From positions 8,636,470-8,700,469 of the forward strand of contig NZ_KB912942.1 in assembly GCF_000383915.1 (NCBI RefSeq): 64,000 bases of DNA. The letters are read 5' to 3'. The notes under the pieces are model-generated. The model saw only the letters and a list, made by a program, of their open reading frames with translations. It was not told the origin of the DNA and made no database searches. The stretch's first letter is position 1. Each line of letters opens with the position of its first letter. The translations under genes and the position numbers were made by a program. This DNA comes from Amycolatopsis benzoatilytica AK 16/65. Its GTDB lineage: Bacteria; Actinomycetota; Actinomycetes; Mycobacteriales; Pseudonocardiaceae. Shown here piece by piece: positions 51,498-60,081 of the stretch.

Positions 51498-52991
51498 ATG
51501 ACCACCATCGACCACCCTCGCCCGGCCACCCGGCTCGGCCTGCGCTCGGACGTCCGGATCGACGAGCGCGACGGTGTCCTGCGGCTGCTCAGCCGGGTCG
51601 GCTCGTTCGCGCTGCGCGGGGCCGCTCCCGAGCTGACCCAGGCGCTGCGCGAGCTGACCGTCACTCCGCGCGCCGACCTGGAACCCCGCCAGCTGCGGCA
51701 GATCGTGGAGCGCGCGAACCAGCTCTTCGTCCGCTTCCTCGAATCCGACGGCCGGGTCCTCGCCCGGATCGAGGCGACCAGCCGCACCGGCGGCTACGAG
51801 CCTGTCCCGGTCCCGGCGGACGCCCGGCTCCGGCTGTCGAAGTTCGCCCTGCTGCGCACTCTCGACAACGAGCTGGTGCTGGAGTCGCCGCTGGTCAAGC
51901 ACCGGGTGACGCTGGTGGACCCGGCGGTGACCGCGGTCGTCGCGCGGCTCGGCGGCGAGGGCACGGTCGCGGACCTCGCCGGCTTGCTTCCGGCGGACGC
52001 GATGACCGAGCTGCTCGGCCACCTGGTCGGCGCGGGTTTCGTCGAGCAGGGCACGCCGGAGGGATTCCCGTCCGACACCGAGGAAGTGCTGCGCCAGTGG
52101 GACTTCCACGATCTGCTCAGCCATTCCCGGGCCCGCAGCGGCCGGTTCGATCAGCCGTTCGGCGGGATTTTCCCGTACCTGGGCGAGATCGAGCCGCGTC
52201 CGGCGATCAAGCCGGTGCCGGACGGGCCGGCGATCGAGCTCTGCCGGCCGGAACTGGACGACGTGCTCGCCACCGACCCGTCGCTCACCGCCGTGCTGGA
52301 GGCCCGCACGTCAGTGCGCCAGTACGGCGAGAAACCGTTGACCGCGCGGCAGATCGGGGAGTGGCTCTACCGGACCGCGCGGGTCCGCGCCGTCTACGGG
52401 CCGACCCCGAACGCGCCGTACGAGGCCAGCACCCGGCCGTATCCCTGCGGCGGCGCGGCGTACGAACTGGAGCTGTACCTGACCGTGCAGCGCTGCGACG
52501 GCATTGAGCCCGGCATCTACTACTACGACCCGGTGGGCCACCGGCTGGTGCTGGTCAACGACGGTGCCGAAGACCGGCAGGCGCTGCTGCAGACCGCTTC
52601 GATCGCGACCGCGCTGCAGGCGAATCCGGACGTGCTGGTGACGATGACGTCGCGGTTTCAGCGGCTGTCGTGGAAGTACCGCGCGATCGCGTATTCGGTG
52701 AGTCTGAAGCACGCGGGTGTGCTGTACCAGACGATGTACCTGGTCGCGACCGCGATGGGGCTGGCTCCGTGCGGGCTGGGCAGCGGCGACTCCGACCTCG
52801 CCGCCCGGGCGTTCGGCCTCGACTACCTCACCGAGTCCAGTGTCGGCGACTTCATCCTCGGCAGTCGTCCGGTGCCGGCCCCGGACGCGCCGCCGCGGCC
52901 GTTGCCGGACAGCTGGCAGGCGGTGAACGATCCGGAGTGGGCGGCGAGCGCGTACTCGCTGCTGCGGGAACGGCACTGGACCTCGTCGTGA
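51498..52991 (+). CDS. SagB-type FMN dehydrogenase (azoline oxidase)
   Basis: 497-residue flavoenzyme oxidising azolines to azoles. The N-terminal 230 residues form an extension typical of actinomycete versions; the nitroreductase-like domain runs from about residue 255: LEARTSVRQYGEKPLTARQI (FMN phosphate), RPYPCGGAAYELELYL, GIYYYDPVGHRL, and KHAGVLYQTMYLVATAMGLAPCGLGSGDS region binding flavin (cited as pieces). Starts 11 bp after the YcaO stop and its stop overlaps the GTG of the next gene. Confidence 0.92.
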   Translation: MTTIDHPRPATRLGLRSDVRIDERDGVLRLLSRVGSFALRGAAPELTQALRELTVTPRADLEPRQLRQIVERANQLFVRFLESDGRVLARIEATSRTGGYEPVPVPADARLRLSKFALLRTLDNELVLESPLVKHRVTLVDPAVTAVVARLGGEGTVADLAGLLPADAMTELLGHLVGAGFVEQGTPEGFPSDTEEVLRQWDFHDLLSHSRARSGRFDQPFGGIFPYLGEIEPRPAIKPVPDGPAIELCRPELDDVLATDPSLTAVLEARTSVRQYGEKPLTARQIGEWLYRTARVRAVYGPTPNAPYEASTRPYPCGGAAYELELYLTVQRCDGIEPGIYYYDPVGHRLVLVNDGAEDRQALLQTASIATALQANPDVLVTMTSRFQRLSWKYRAIAYSVSLKHAGVLYQTMYLVATAMGLAPCGLGSGDSDLAARAFGLDYLTESSVGDFILGSRPVPAPDAPPRPLPDSWQAVNDPEWAASAYSLLRERHWTSS

Positions 52992-55330
52992 TTCCCGACG
53001 TCGGAACGCTCGCGCCGGCCGCCGCGCGGACGACGGTCGCTCCGGTGACCGTCGTCCGGACGGCCGGGCTGCCGGTCTCGGCGGTCGACGATCTCGCCGC
53101 TCCGGGCACCGTCGCCGCCCTGCGCGAGGCGCGTGAGCACGAACGCGCGGCCGCCGCGCTGGCCGGCCCGCTCGGCGACCGGCTCTACGAGCTGGTTCCC
53201 ACGCTCGAAAAACGGGTGCGGCGGGCGGTCGTCAAGCTGCGCCGGGATGTCCACAACGGACGTCCGGTGCCGGTGCCCGCCGGGCTGCCGGCCGAGGTAG
53301 CGGCGGACGTCGCCCGGTGGGCGGAGCTGCTCCGGCAGGCATCGGCTTGCCGAGCCGCGGCCGGTGCGGAGTTCGCCGCGGAAACCGCGCGGGCGGCCAA
53401 GGCGATGCGCGGCAGCCTCAGCGAGCCGGAGATCGCCAGCGGGCTCGCGCTGGCGAGCCCGGAATTCACCGAACGGCTGCTGGCCGCGCCGCTCGCCGAC
53501 GCTCCGTCCGCCCGCTCGGTCCGCAGCGCGACCGCCTACCTGACCCGGATCGCCCTGAAGACCAGCCCGTTCAGCTCGCTGACCACGGTCGGCGTTCCGG
53601 GCGGGGAGCGCAGGCGTGCCATCAACTCGTCTCGGCCGCACTCCGTCGCGTTGCTGTTGGCCTGCTTGACGAATCGCCGCCTGGCGGGTCGCCTGACGGT
53701 CACCGCCGGGTCGGGCATCCGGCGGGTGGACGACCGATGGCTCGCCACCCTGCCCAGCCGGGTCGTCGTGCACCGAACCCCGGCCCGAGTGGATGAGCTG
53801 GTCGGCTGCGAGGCGTACGCCGGGCTGCTCGACGACCTGCCGACTGGCCCGGTGCGTCTCGCCGAATGCTTCCCCGACGATCCCGCCCGGGCGCGTCGTC
53901 TCGCGGAAATCGGCTTGCTGCAGCCAGTTCTGCCCTGGCCGAGCCGAGCGCGACTGGACTTCGCCGAGCTGGCGGCGTGGGCCGAAATCCAGATCGGCGG
54001 CCCGTTCGCGGCTGCCGCCCGGGAGTTGGCCGATCAGGAGCGAATCGTCGCCACGGAACCCGACGCCGCTCGCCGAGTGACAGCCATCGGATCCGCCCGC
54101 CAGGCCGTCACGGACGCCTTCGCCGCGCTCGACCAGCCCGCCCCGTCGTGGGTCAGCGAACTGCCGCTGTTCCACGAAGCGGTGTCCGCGCCGCAGTGCC
54201 CACCTGCCGCGGTCACCGAAGACCTGGAGGAGATCGGCCGGACCCTAGTGCCGCACATCTGGCGCGACGCGCGGTACGCAGAACTGGTGCGCTGCTTCGT
54301 GGCCCGGCACGGCCGAGGCGCGGCGAACGTGCCAGCGCTCGACTTCCTCTACGCGTTTCTCTCCCGATCCGATCCGACGCGGCTCGCCATGCTGCGCCCG
54401 AACATCGACCTCGCCATCGCTCGCGACGCCACCCGGCTGCACGGCACCGGCACCTTGGCGACGGCGAGCAACGCGGTGTTCTTTCAGCTCGGGACCGACC
54501 TGACCGTGGTCAACGCGGTGCACTCGGGCGGACTCGGCCTGCTCGGCCGCTGGGCCCCAGTGGCTGGGGGACTGGACGAGCCACTCGCCGACTGGGCGCG
54601 GCAGCTGCACCCGGGCTGTCGCGTCTACCAGGTCGCCCCGCACGCCGACTGGGCTTCGCTGCAACGGCCGGCGCTCAGCCTGCCGGTGCTGTCCGCTCCC
54701 GGCGATCTTCGCCACCCCGAGTCCGGCACGGGCTTGGACGAGATGACCCTGGCGCACGATCCGGCGACCGACACCCTCCAGGTATCCGACGCTGCCGGCC
54801 CGGCGGCCTTCGCCTACACCGGCGCGGTCCCGCAGCACCTGCTCAGCGGGCTCGCCGCCCTCGTCTGCCTGCTGTCCAACCCGTGGCTGACGCTGGGCCG
54901 CGTCGGCCGGGACCGGCGAGTGACCGACGACCAGGGCCCGGGATTCCAGCCGCGGCTGCAGCACGGCCGGGTGGTCTGGGCGCGAGCGCGCTGGAGCTTC
55001 CCGGCCGACGCAGTGCCGAGGCCGGATCGCGGCGAGGCCCCGGTGGAGTTTTTCGCCCGGCTGCGGGCGTGGCGCGAGGAGCACGGCTTGCCGGACGAGG
55101 TGTTCACGACCGAGGTGATCCGGTCCGGCGGCCGGGTCCGCACCCGCAAACCGCAGTGGCTCGGGTTCGACCACCCGTTCCCGGTGTGGGCCGCGCTCGG
55201 CGCGATCGGCCCGGAAGTGTCCACAATAGACTTTACGGAGGCGCTGCCGGGCCGGCACGGCCATCGGGCCGAAGGCTCTCGCGGCGAGCCGGTGGCGACC
55301 GAATTCCAGGGACTGGTACGGCATGGCTGA
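52988..55330 (+). CDS. LanB-type dehydratase, tRNA-dependent glutamylation protein
   Basis: 780-residue protein of the lantibiotic dehydratase N-terminal family, which transfers glutamate from glutamyl-tRNA to Ser/Thr of the precursor. GTG start at 52988 overlaps the SagB stop. Recognisable stretches: TAYLTRIALKTSPFSSLTTVG (dehydratase motif), LDFLYAFLSRSDPTRLAMLRP and the C-terminal VWARARWSFPADAVPRPD. No C-terminal elimination (SpaB_C) domain is present; it is encoded separately by the next gene, overlapping by 8 bases. This split form occurs in thiopeptides, goadsporin and related peptides. Confidence 0.9.
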   Translation: MIPDVGTLAPAAARTTVAPVTVVRTAGLPVSAVDDLAAPGTVAALREAREHERAAAALAGPLGDRLYELVPTLEKRVRRAVVKLRRDVHNGRPVPVPAGLPAEVAADVARWAELLRQASACRAAAGAEFAAETARAAKAMRGSLSEPEIASGLALASPEFTERLLAAPLADAPSARSVRSATAYLTRIALKTSPFSSLTTVGVPGGERRRAINSSRPHSVALLLACLTNRRLAGRLTVTAGSGIRRVDDRWLATLPSRVVVHRTPARVDELVGCEAYAGLLDDLPTGPVRLAECFPDDPARARRLAEIGLLQPVLPWPSRARLDFAELAAWAEIQIGGPFAAAARELADQERIVATEPDAARRVTAIGSARQAVTDAFAALDQPAPSWVSELPLFHEAVSAPQCPPAAVTEDLEEIGRTLVPHIWRDARYAELVRCFVARHGRGAANVPALDFLYAFLSRSDPTRLAMLRPNIDLAIARDATRLHGTGTLATASNAVFFQLGTDLTVVNAVHSGGLGLLGRWAPVAGGLDEPLADWARQLHPGCRVYQVAPHADWASLQRPALSLPVLSAPGDLRHPESGTGLDEMTLAHDPATDTLQVSDAAGPAAFAYTGAVPQHLLSGLAALVCLLSNPWLTLGRVGRDRRVTDDQGPGFQPRLQHGRVVWARARWSFPADAVPRPDRGEAPVEFFARLRAWREEHGLPDEVFTTEVIRSGGRVRTRKPQWLGFDHPFPVWAALGAIGPEVSTIDFTEALPGRHGHRAEGSRGEPVATEFQGLVRHG

Positions 55331-56117
55331 GCCTCGTGAGTGGCTGTACTACCGCGTCCCGGTCGAGCCGGACGGGGCAGGTGAACCGGTGCTGCACACG
55401 GTGGTCACCCCGATCGTCCGGCAGCTGCGCGCCGAAGTGCCGGAGTTGCGCTGGTTCTACCTGAGGTTCCTCGACGCCACCGGCCTGCACCTGCGCTGGC
55501 GGCTGTCTGCCGCCCCGGCCGAACTGGACCACGTCGAACAGGTCGTCGACGACGCGCTCGCCGGCCGGTACCGCAAGCACCTTTACGAGCCGGAGAAGGC
55601 GAAGTTCGGCGACCTGGCAGTTGCCGAGCAGCTGTTCCAGCTCAGCAGCGAGACGGCACTGGAACTGCTGGCCCGGCACCGTCAGGGCGGCCGATCGGGT
55701 CTCGCCGCCGCGGTGATGCTGGCCCTGACCGCTGGGCTGCCCGCCTCGCAACGCAGGGTTTTCCTGCACCAGTACGGCTGGTATTGGTCAGGTGGCCCGG
55801 CCCGCCGCCGCTGGACGGCGGCCCCCTGGACATCGCTGGCCGACCCGCGCGTGCGCGCCAAGGCGAGCGGGCTGCTCGCCGAGGCGAACGCGATACTGGC
55901 CGGACCTTCCGGGGAACTGATCCGGGACTTCTCGCGGCAATTCTGGGCGACCGCGAATACAATGCCGCTGCGGTCCGGATATTTCCAGCTTTTCCACCAC
56001 TTGCACCTGACCGGAAATCGGCTGGGCGTCTTCCCCGCCGCCGAGGCGGTGATCGCCCGCCTGCTCTACCTGACCACTGCTGACCAGCGGATCCGCGACC
56101 TGACACTTGTCACGTGA
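55323..56117 (+). CDS. SpaB_C/thiopeptide-type elimination protein
   Basis: 264-residue protein of the SpaB_C family, which eliminates glutamate to leave dehydroalanine or dehydrobutyrine. EWLYYRVPVEPDGAGEPVLHTVV, LRWFYLRFLDATGLHLRWRL, YEPEKAKFGDLAVAEQLFQLSSE and FHHLHLTGNRLGVFPAAEAVI are typical. Related proteins also act as pyridine synthases in thiopeptides; with only one such protein here, elimination is the more likely job. ATG lies within the last codons of the preceding gene. Confidence 0.88.
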   Translation: MAEPREWLYYRVPVEPDGAGEPVLHTVVTPIVRQLRAEVPELRWFYLRFLDATGLHLRWRLSAAPAELDHVEQVVDDALAGRYRKHLYEPEKAKFGDLAVAEQLFQLSSETALELLARHRQGGRSGLAAAVMLALTAGLPASQRRVFLHQYGWYWSGGPARRRWTAAPWTSLADPRVRAKASGLLAEANAILAGPSGELIRDFSRQFWATANTMPLRSGYFQLFHHLHLTGNRLGVFPAAEAVIARLLYLTTADQRIRDLTLVT

Positions 56118-56174
56118 ACCGGATGGAAAACGTCATCCGATACTCGTGTTTCCGTCCACTTATGGAGGCCTGCC

Positions 56175-57113
56175 ATGGCCGGTAAGTTCACTTCCGTGAG
56201 CAATGAAGCGGTAATCGAAATCAGCGACCTCCACCTGGACTACGGGACGTTCACCGCGGTGGACGGCATTTCGCTGACCGTCGCGCCGGGGCAGGTGCTG
56301 GCCCTGCTCGGCACCAATGGGGCGGGCAAGACCACCACGGTCGACGTGCTGACCGGCTTCCAGCGGCCCACCAGCGGCACCGTCCGCGTGCTCGGCGCCG
56401 ACCCGGTGACCGAGCGGCGGAAGATCGCCACCCGGGTGGGAATCGTGTTGCAGGAAGCCGGTTTCTTCGAGAACCTCACGGTGGCCGAGACGGTCGACGC
56501 GTGGCGCCGGTTCACTCCGGGCGCCCGGCCGCGGGCCGAGGCTCTGGAGATGGTCGACCTCGCCCGCCGGGCCGGTGTCCCGGTCGGGAAGCTTTCCGGC
56601 GGCGAGAAGCGCCGGCTCGACCTGACGTTGGGCCTGCTCGGCGGTCCCGAGGTGCTGTTCCTCGACGAACCGACCACTGGGCTCGACCCCGAAGCCCGGC
56701 GCAATGTCTGGCAGCTGCTGCGCGAACTGATCCTCGCTGGCATGACAGTGCTGCTCACCACGCACTACATGGAGGAAGCGGAAGCGCTCGCCGACCGCGT
56801 CGCGATCATGGACCGCGGCCGCATCGTCCGGGAGGGCACGCTCGCCGAGATCACCGCGCGCTCGGCGACCGCGATCTCGTTCCGGCTGCCGTCCGCGTTC
56901 TCCGCCGCGGACCTGCCGCCGCTGGACGGCGGCGAGCCAGCCGAGCGCGACGGTCGGATCCTCCTGCACACCCACGAACCCCAACGCACGCTGGCTGTCC
57001 TGCTCGGATGGGCGGACGAGCGCGGCGCGCAGCTGGCCGAACTCGACGTGAGCGCCGGCTCTCTGGAAGACGCGTTCCTGGCGGCCGCCGCCGGGGAGAG
57101 GAGCTCCCGATGA
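56175..57113 (+). CDS. ABC-2 transporter ATPase (DrrA/CcmA-like), probable self-resistance
   Basis: 312-residue ATPase: Walker A GTNGAGKTTTVDVL, Q-loop GIVLQEAGFFENLTV, signature KLSGGEKRRLDLTLGLLG, Walker B EVLFLDEPTTGLDPEARR and H-loop LLTTHYMEEAEALADR, all complete, followed by a C-terminal 90-residue domain as in DrrA-type exporters. GGAGG eight bases before the ATG. ATGA overlap with the permease gene. Distinct from the C39 exporter, so its likely role is efflux of the mature product for producer immunity. Confidence 0.92.
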   Translation: MAGKFTSVSNEAVIEISDLHLDYGTFTAVDGISLTVAPGQVLALLGTNGAGKTTTVDVLTGFQRPTSGTVRVLGADPVTERRKIATRVGIVLQEAGFFENLTVAETVDAWRRFTPGARPRAEALEMVDLARRAGVPVGKLSGGEKRRLDLTLGLLGGPEVLFLDEPTTGLDPEARRNVWQLLRELILAGMTVLLTTHYMEEAEALADRVAIMDRGRIVREGTLAEITARSATAISFRLPSAFSAADLPPLDGGEPAERDGRILLHTHEPQRTLAVLLGWADERGAQLAELDVSAGSLEDAFLAAAAGERSSR

Positions 57114-57937
57114 CCTGGCTCGGCTACGCGCGAGCGCAGTTCCTGTTGTCCCAGCAGGTGTACTGGAAGCGCATCGGCATCGCGCTCACCGGCACCATCG
57201 TGCCGCTCGTGCTCGGCGGTTTCATGCCGTTCCAGCTGCGCCACGGCCCGAACGTGGACGGCGCGCCGGCCGGAATGTACGCGCTCACCGGCTTCCTCGC
57301 CTTCGCGCTGTTCTTCACCGTCTACACCCTGGTCAACGCGGTCACCTCCCGGCGAGATGCCTTGGTGTACAAGCGGTTGCGCGCGGCTTCGCTGCCGGAC
57401 AGCGCGATCTTCGCCGGCGAAGGGGCGGCAGCGTCGCTGCCCGGCTTGGTGGTCGCGGCGTTGCTGATCGTTTTCGGCCTGGTGGCGCTGGACGCCGGTG
57501 CGCCCGCCAACCCGTTGCTGCTGGTCGTCGGACTTCTGCTGGGCGTCGCGATGTTCGCCCTGCTCGCGGTCGGCATCTCCGGCATCCTGCCCAGCGCCGA
57601 CACGTCGATGTGGATCGTCACACCGGTGATGGTGCTGTTCATGTTCTGCTCCGGCATCTACGCGCCGCTCTCGTCGCTGCCCGGTCCGCTCGCCGACGCC
57701 GCGGTCTGTCTGCCGATGGCACCGGTGGTCAGCATCGTCCGCACGGCTTATCTCGGCACCGACTTCGCCAGCCACGGCGCGATCATGGGCGGGTCCGGGG
57801 CAGGCGCGCCGCTGGGCTTCCTCTCCCAGTTCCAAGCGTGCATCGGTCCGCTGTGCGTCACGGTGGCCTGGGCGGTGATCGGGCTGTCGCTGGCCCGGAA
57901 GTTCTTCCGCTGGGACCCGAAGCGGTCCGGCCGCTGA
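57110..57937 (+). CDS. ABC-2 transporter permease, probable self-resistance
   Basis: 275-residue permease with six hydrophobic segments: GIALTGTIVPLVLGGF, ALTGFLAFALFFTVYTLV, LPGLVVAALLIVFGLVAL, PLLLVVGLLLGVAMFALLAV, MWIVTPVMVLFMFCSGIY and LCVTVAWAVIGLSLAR. SGIYAPLSSLPGPLADA is a typical ABC-2 loop. Coupled to the ATPase by ATGA. Followed by the two-component genes that probably control it. Confidence 0.88.
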   Translation: MTWLGYARAQFLLSQQVYWKRIGIALTGTIVPLVLGGFMPFQLRHGPNVDGAPAGMYALTGFLAFALFFTVYTLVNAVTSRRDALVYKRLRAASLPDSAIFAGEGAAASLPGLVVAALLIVFGLVALDAGAPANPLLLVVGLLLGVAMFALLAVGISGILPSADTSMWIVTPVMVLFMFCSGIYAPLSSLPGPLADAAVCLPMAPVVSIVRTAYLGTDFASHGAIMGGSGAGAPLGFLSQFQACIGPLCVTVAWAVIGLSLARKFFRWDPKRSGR

Positions 57938-58052
57938 AATGCCCGTGCTGGCGAGCTGTGATCCAATGAAGGGGCAGGCGATCGGGATGGAGACGCTCGC
58001 GCCATTCGCGCTCCGCCCCCCGCTTGTCCGGGGGAACGGGGAGGCAGCAGCG

Positions 58053-59156
58053 ATGGGGCGACGGTCGCGGACCGCGGTGGCCCGTACAGCGACGATTCTG
58101 CTGATCGTGTTGTGCGTCGCCTACGGCGTCGAGCCGTTGTTCTCCTCCAGCGCGCCGAGGACCGGTCCGCTGTGGGCCACGCTGCTCGGTCTCGCGGCGT
58201 TCAGCGCCGTCCTGGCGCACGTGATCTGGCGCGGCACGCAGTTGGTGGCCGACGGCAAACCGTGGTCGCTCGTCTTGGCCGGGATCCTCGCGGTGGGCAT
58301 GTACCTGCGCTTCGGCCCGGCGTTGGTGGCGCTCCCGGCGATCTTCTGCGGCGCCGCGGTCTTCACGCTCAGCCGGGTGCGCGCGGCGGCGATGGTCGTG
58401 ATGGTGGTCGGCGGTTCCTGGCTGATGCTGGCGCGATCGACGCTGCCGGCGGGGGAGATCGTCGACCTGATCGGCCGCGGGCTGGTGGTGATGGTGGTGG
58501 TCGCCGTGGTCGGCACGGTGATCCTGCTCAACGGCGAGGTGGAACGCAGCCGCGGCGAGCTCGCCCGCGTCGCGGTGCTGGAGGAGCGGCTGCGCTTCGC
58601 TCGCGACGTGCACGACCTGCTCGGGCACAGCCTGTCGGTCATCGCGTTGAAAGGCGAGGTCGCGGCGCGGCTCACCGCCAGCGACCCGGCGCGCGGGGCG
58701 GCCGAAATGGACGCGGTCGTCGACTTGGCCCGCCGGTCGGTGGACGAGGTGCGGTCTGTGGTGCGCGGCTACCGCAGGCAGTCGCTGAAGGCGGAGGTCG
58801 AGGGCGGGGTCAGCGTGCTGACCGCGGCCGGCGTCGAATGCCAGGCGGACGAGGCGCCCGCGGGCCTGCCGGACCGGATCGAACCGGTGCTGGGCTGGGT
58901 GGTGCGGGAGGCGGTCACGAACATCCTGCGCCACAGCGACGCGACCCGGTGCAGCATCGGGTTCACCGCCGCGGACGGCCGGGTCAGCCTGGTGGTGAGC
59001 AACAACGGCGTCCGGAAAACCCCGGCGGACGGGCTCGGCAACGGATTGTCCGGGTTGGCCGAGCGGCTCGGCTCGGTCGGCGGCAGGCTGGAGAGCGGCC
59101 CGGAGCCCGACGGCGGGTTCCGGCTCACCGCTTCGGTCCCGCTGGAGGAGATGTGA
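58053..59156 (+). CDS. DesK/NarX-type sensor histidine kinase
   Basis: 367-residue kinase with four to five N-terminal membrane helices and little extracellular loop, then HisKA_3 (RFARDVHDLLGHSLSVIAL with the phospho-His) and an ATPase domain (REAVTNILRHSDAT, LGNGLSGLAERLGSVGG). ATG at 58053 follows GGGGAGG; earlier in-frame starts at 57939 to 57987 have poorer ribosome sites. Intramembrane sensing fits kinases that detect cell-envelope stress or the transporter state. GTGA overlap with the response regulator. Confidence 0.9.
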   Translation: MGRRSRTAVARTATILLIVLCVAYGVEPLFSSSAPRTGPLWATLLGLAAFSAVLAHVIWRGTQLVADGKPWSLVLAGILAVGMYLRFGPALVALPAIFCGAAVFTLSRVRAAAMVVMVVGGSWLMLARSTLPAGEIVDLIGRGLVVMVVVAVVGTVILLNGEVERSRGELARVAVLEERLRFARDVHDLLGHSLSVIALKGEVAARLTASDPARGAAEMDAVVDLARRSVDEVRSVVRGYRRQSLKAEVEGGVSVLTAAGVECQADEAPAGLPDRIEPVLGWVVREAVTNILRHSDATRCSIGFTAADGRVSLVVSNNGVRKTPADGLGNGLSGLAERLGSVGGRLESGPEPDGGFRLTASVPLEEM

Positions 59157-59761
59157 CGATCCGGGTTCTGATCGCCGAGGACCAGGAGCTGATCCGCACC
59201 GCGCTGGTCACCCTGGTCGGGCTGGAGGCGGACATCGACGTCGTCGCCCAGGCCGAGAACGGGGAGCAGGCGGTGGCGATCGCCGCCGGAACCGACCTCG
59301 ACCTGGCGGTGCTCGACATCGATATGCCGGTGCTGGACGGGCTCTCCGCGGCGGAGCAGCTCGCCGCCCGGCACCCGGGTCTGGCGCTGGTGATGCTCAC
59401 CAGCCACGGCCGTCCCGGCTATCTGAAGCGGGCGGTGCAGGCGGGCGCCCGCGGTTTCGTCACGAAGAACGTGTCCGGCACCGCGCTCGCCCAGGTCATT
59501 CGCGAGGTGCACGCCGGCGGCCGGTACCTCGATCCGGATCTGGTCGCGGACGCGATGTTCGCCGGGGAATGCCCGCTCGCCGCGCGCGAGCTGGAGATTC
59601 TCCGGCTGGCCGAGGACGGGCGCACCCTGTCGGTCATCGCGAAAACGCTTTCGTTGCAAGAAGGCACGGTGCGCAATTACATGTCCGCGGCGATCACCAA
59701 GCTGGGTGTCGACAACCGCATGAGCGCGGTGCGGCACGCCAGGAACATGGGCTGGCTGTAA
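59153..59761 (+). CDS. NarL/LuxR-type response regulator
   Basis: 202-residue regulator with a canonical receiver (acidic E9/D10, phospho-acceptor D55 in VLDIDMP, K105 in VTKNVSG) and a LuxR HTH (LAARELEILRLAEDGRTLSVIAKTLSLQEGTVRNYMSAAITKLGV, as successive helices). Begins with GTG 59153 overlapping the kinase stop. Probably controls the ABC-2 efflux pair or the whole cluster in response to its product. Confidence 0.92.
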   Translation: MTIRVLIAEDQELIRTALVTLVGLEADIDVVAQAENGEQAVAIAAGTDLDLAVLDIDMPVLDGLSAAEQLAARHPGLALVMLTSHGRPGYLKRAVQAGARGFVTKNVSGTALAQVIREVHAGGRYLDPDLVADAMFAGECPLAARELEILRLAEDGRTLSVIAKTLSLQEGTVRNYMSAAITKLGVDNRMSAVRHARNMGWL

Positions 59762-59803
59762 TCCTCGGCCAGTCCGGCGTTTTCCGGGAAGGGAGCAAGG
59801 AAA

Positions 59804-59950
59804 ATGGGTATTTTCGACAAGAAGGACGACGGCGACCGCAAGCCGCCGCTCGCCAATGTCATCGGTTCCAAGGGCAAGGGCGGCTGGTTCGGCAAGAAGG
59901 ACAAGAAAGACAAGAAGGACGACAAAAAGAAGTACAACGGCAGCTACTGA
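59804..59950 (+). CDS. 48-residue Lys/Asp-rich protein
   Basis: Short gene: MGIFDKKDDGDRKPPLANVI, then GSKGKGGWFGKKDKKDKKDD and KKKYNGSY. Fourteen or more lysines against about nine aspartates, with almost no hydrophobics apart from Ile/Phe/Val/Trp. GGAGCAAGGA precedes the ATG, and a strong terminator follows 18 bp after the stop, so it is the last gene of the transcript. No Cys and few Ser/Thr, so it is not a third substrate of the cluster. A nucleic-acid or membrane-lipid-binding role is conceivable; nothing is recognised. Confidence 0.78.
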   Translation: MGIFDKKDDGDRKPPLANVIGSKGKGGWFGKKDKKDKKDDKKKYNGSY

Positions 59951-59968
59951 CCCGCCGGAACGCCGACC

Positions 59969-60004
59969 GGGCTTTCCGCGCCGACCAGCGCGGAAAGCCC
60001 TTTC
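59969..60004 (+). terminator. Rho-independent terminator closing the RiPP operon
   Basis: 12-bp perfect arms GGGCTTTCCGCG (59969-59980) and CGCGGAAAGCCC (59989-60000), 8-nt loop, followed by TTTC. Best terminator of the window, between the 48-residue gene and the convergent LuxR gene. Confidence 0.88.
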
Positions 60005-60081
60005 GGCGATTGTCCCCGCCGGCGTCCTGCCCAGGCGGCGGGCGGTGCGAGCCCTCCCTCTCGCACCGCCCGCCGCCGCGC

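Noticed and set aside
43961..56117. Classification of the RiPP cluster as a thiopeptide
   Set aside because: Cores lack the Ser-Cys alternation typical of thiopeptides and there is only one SpaB_C-type protein, leaving no separate pyridine synthase. A linear azole-containing peptide is more likely, though not proven.
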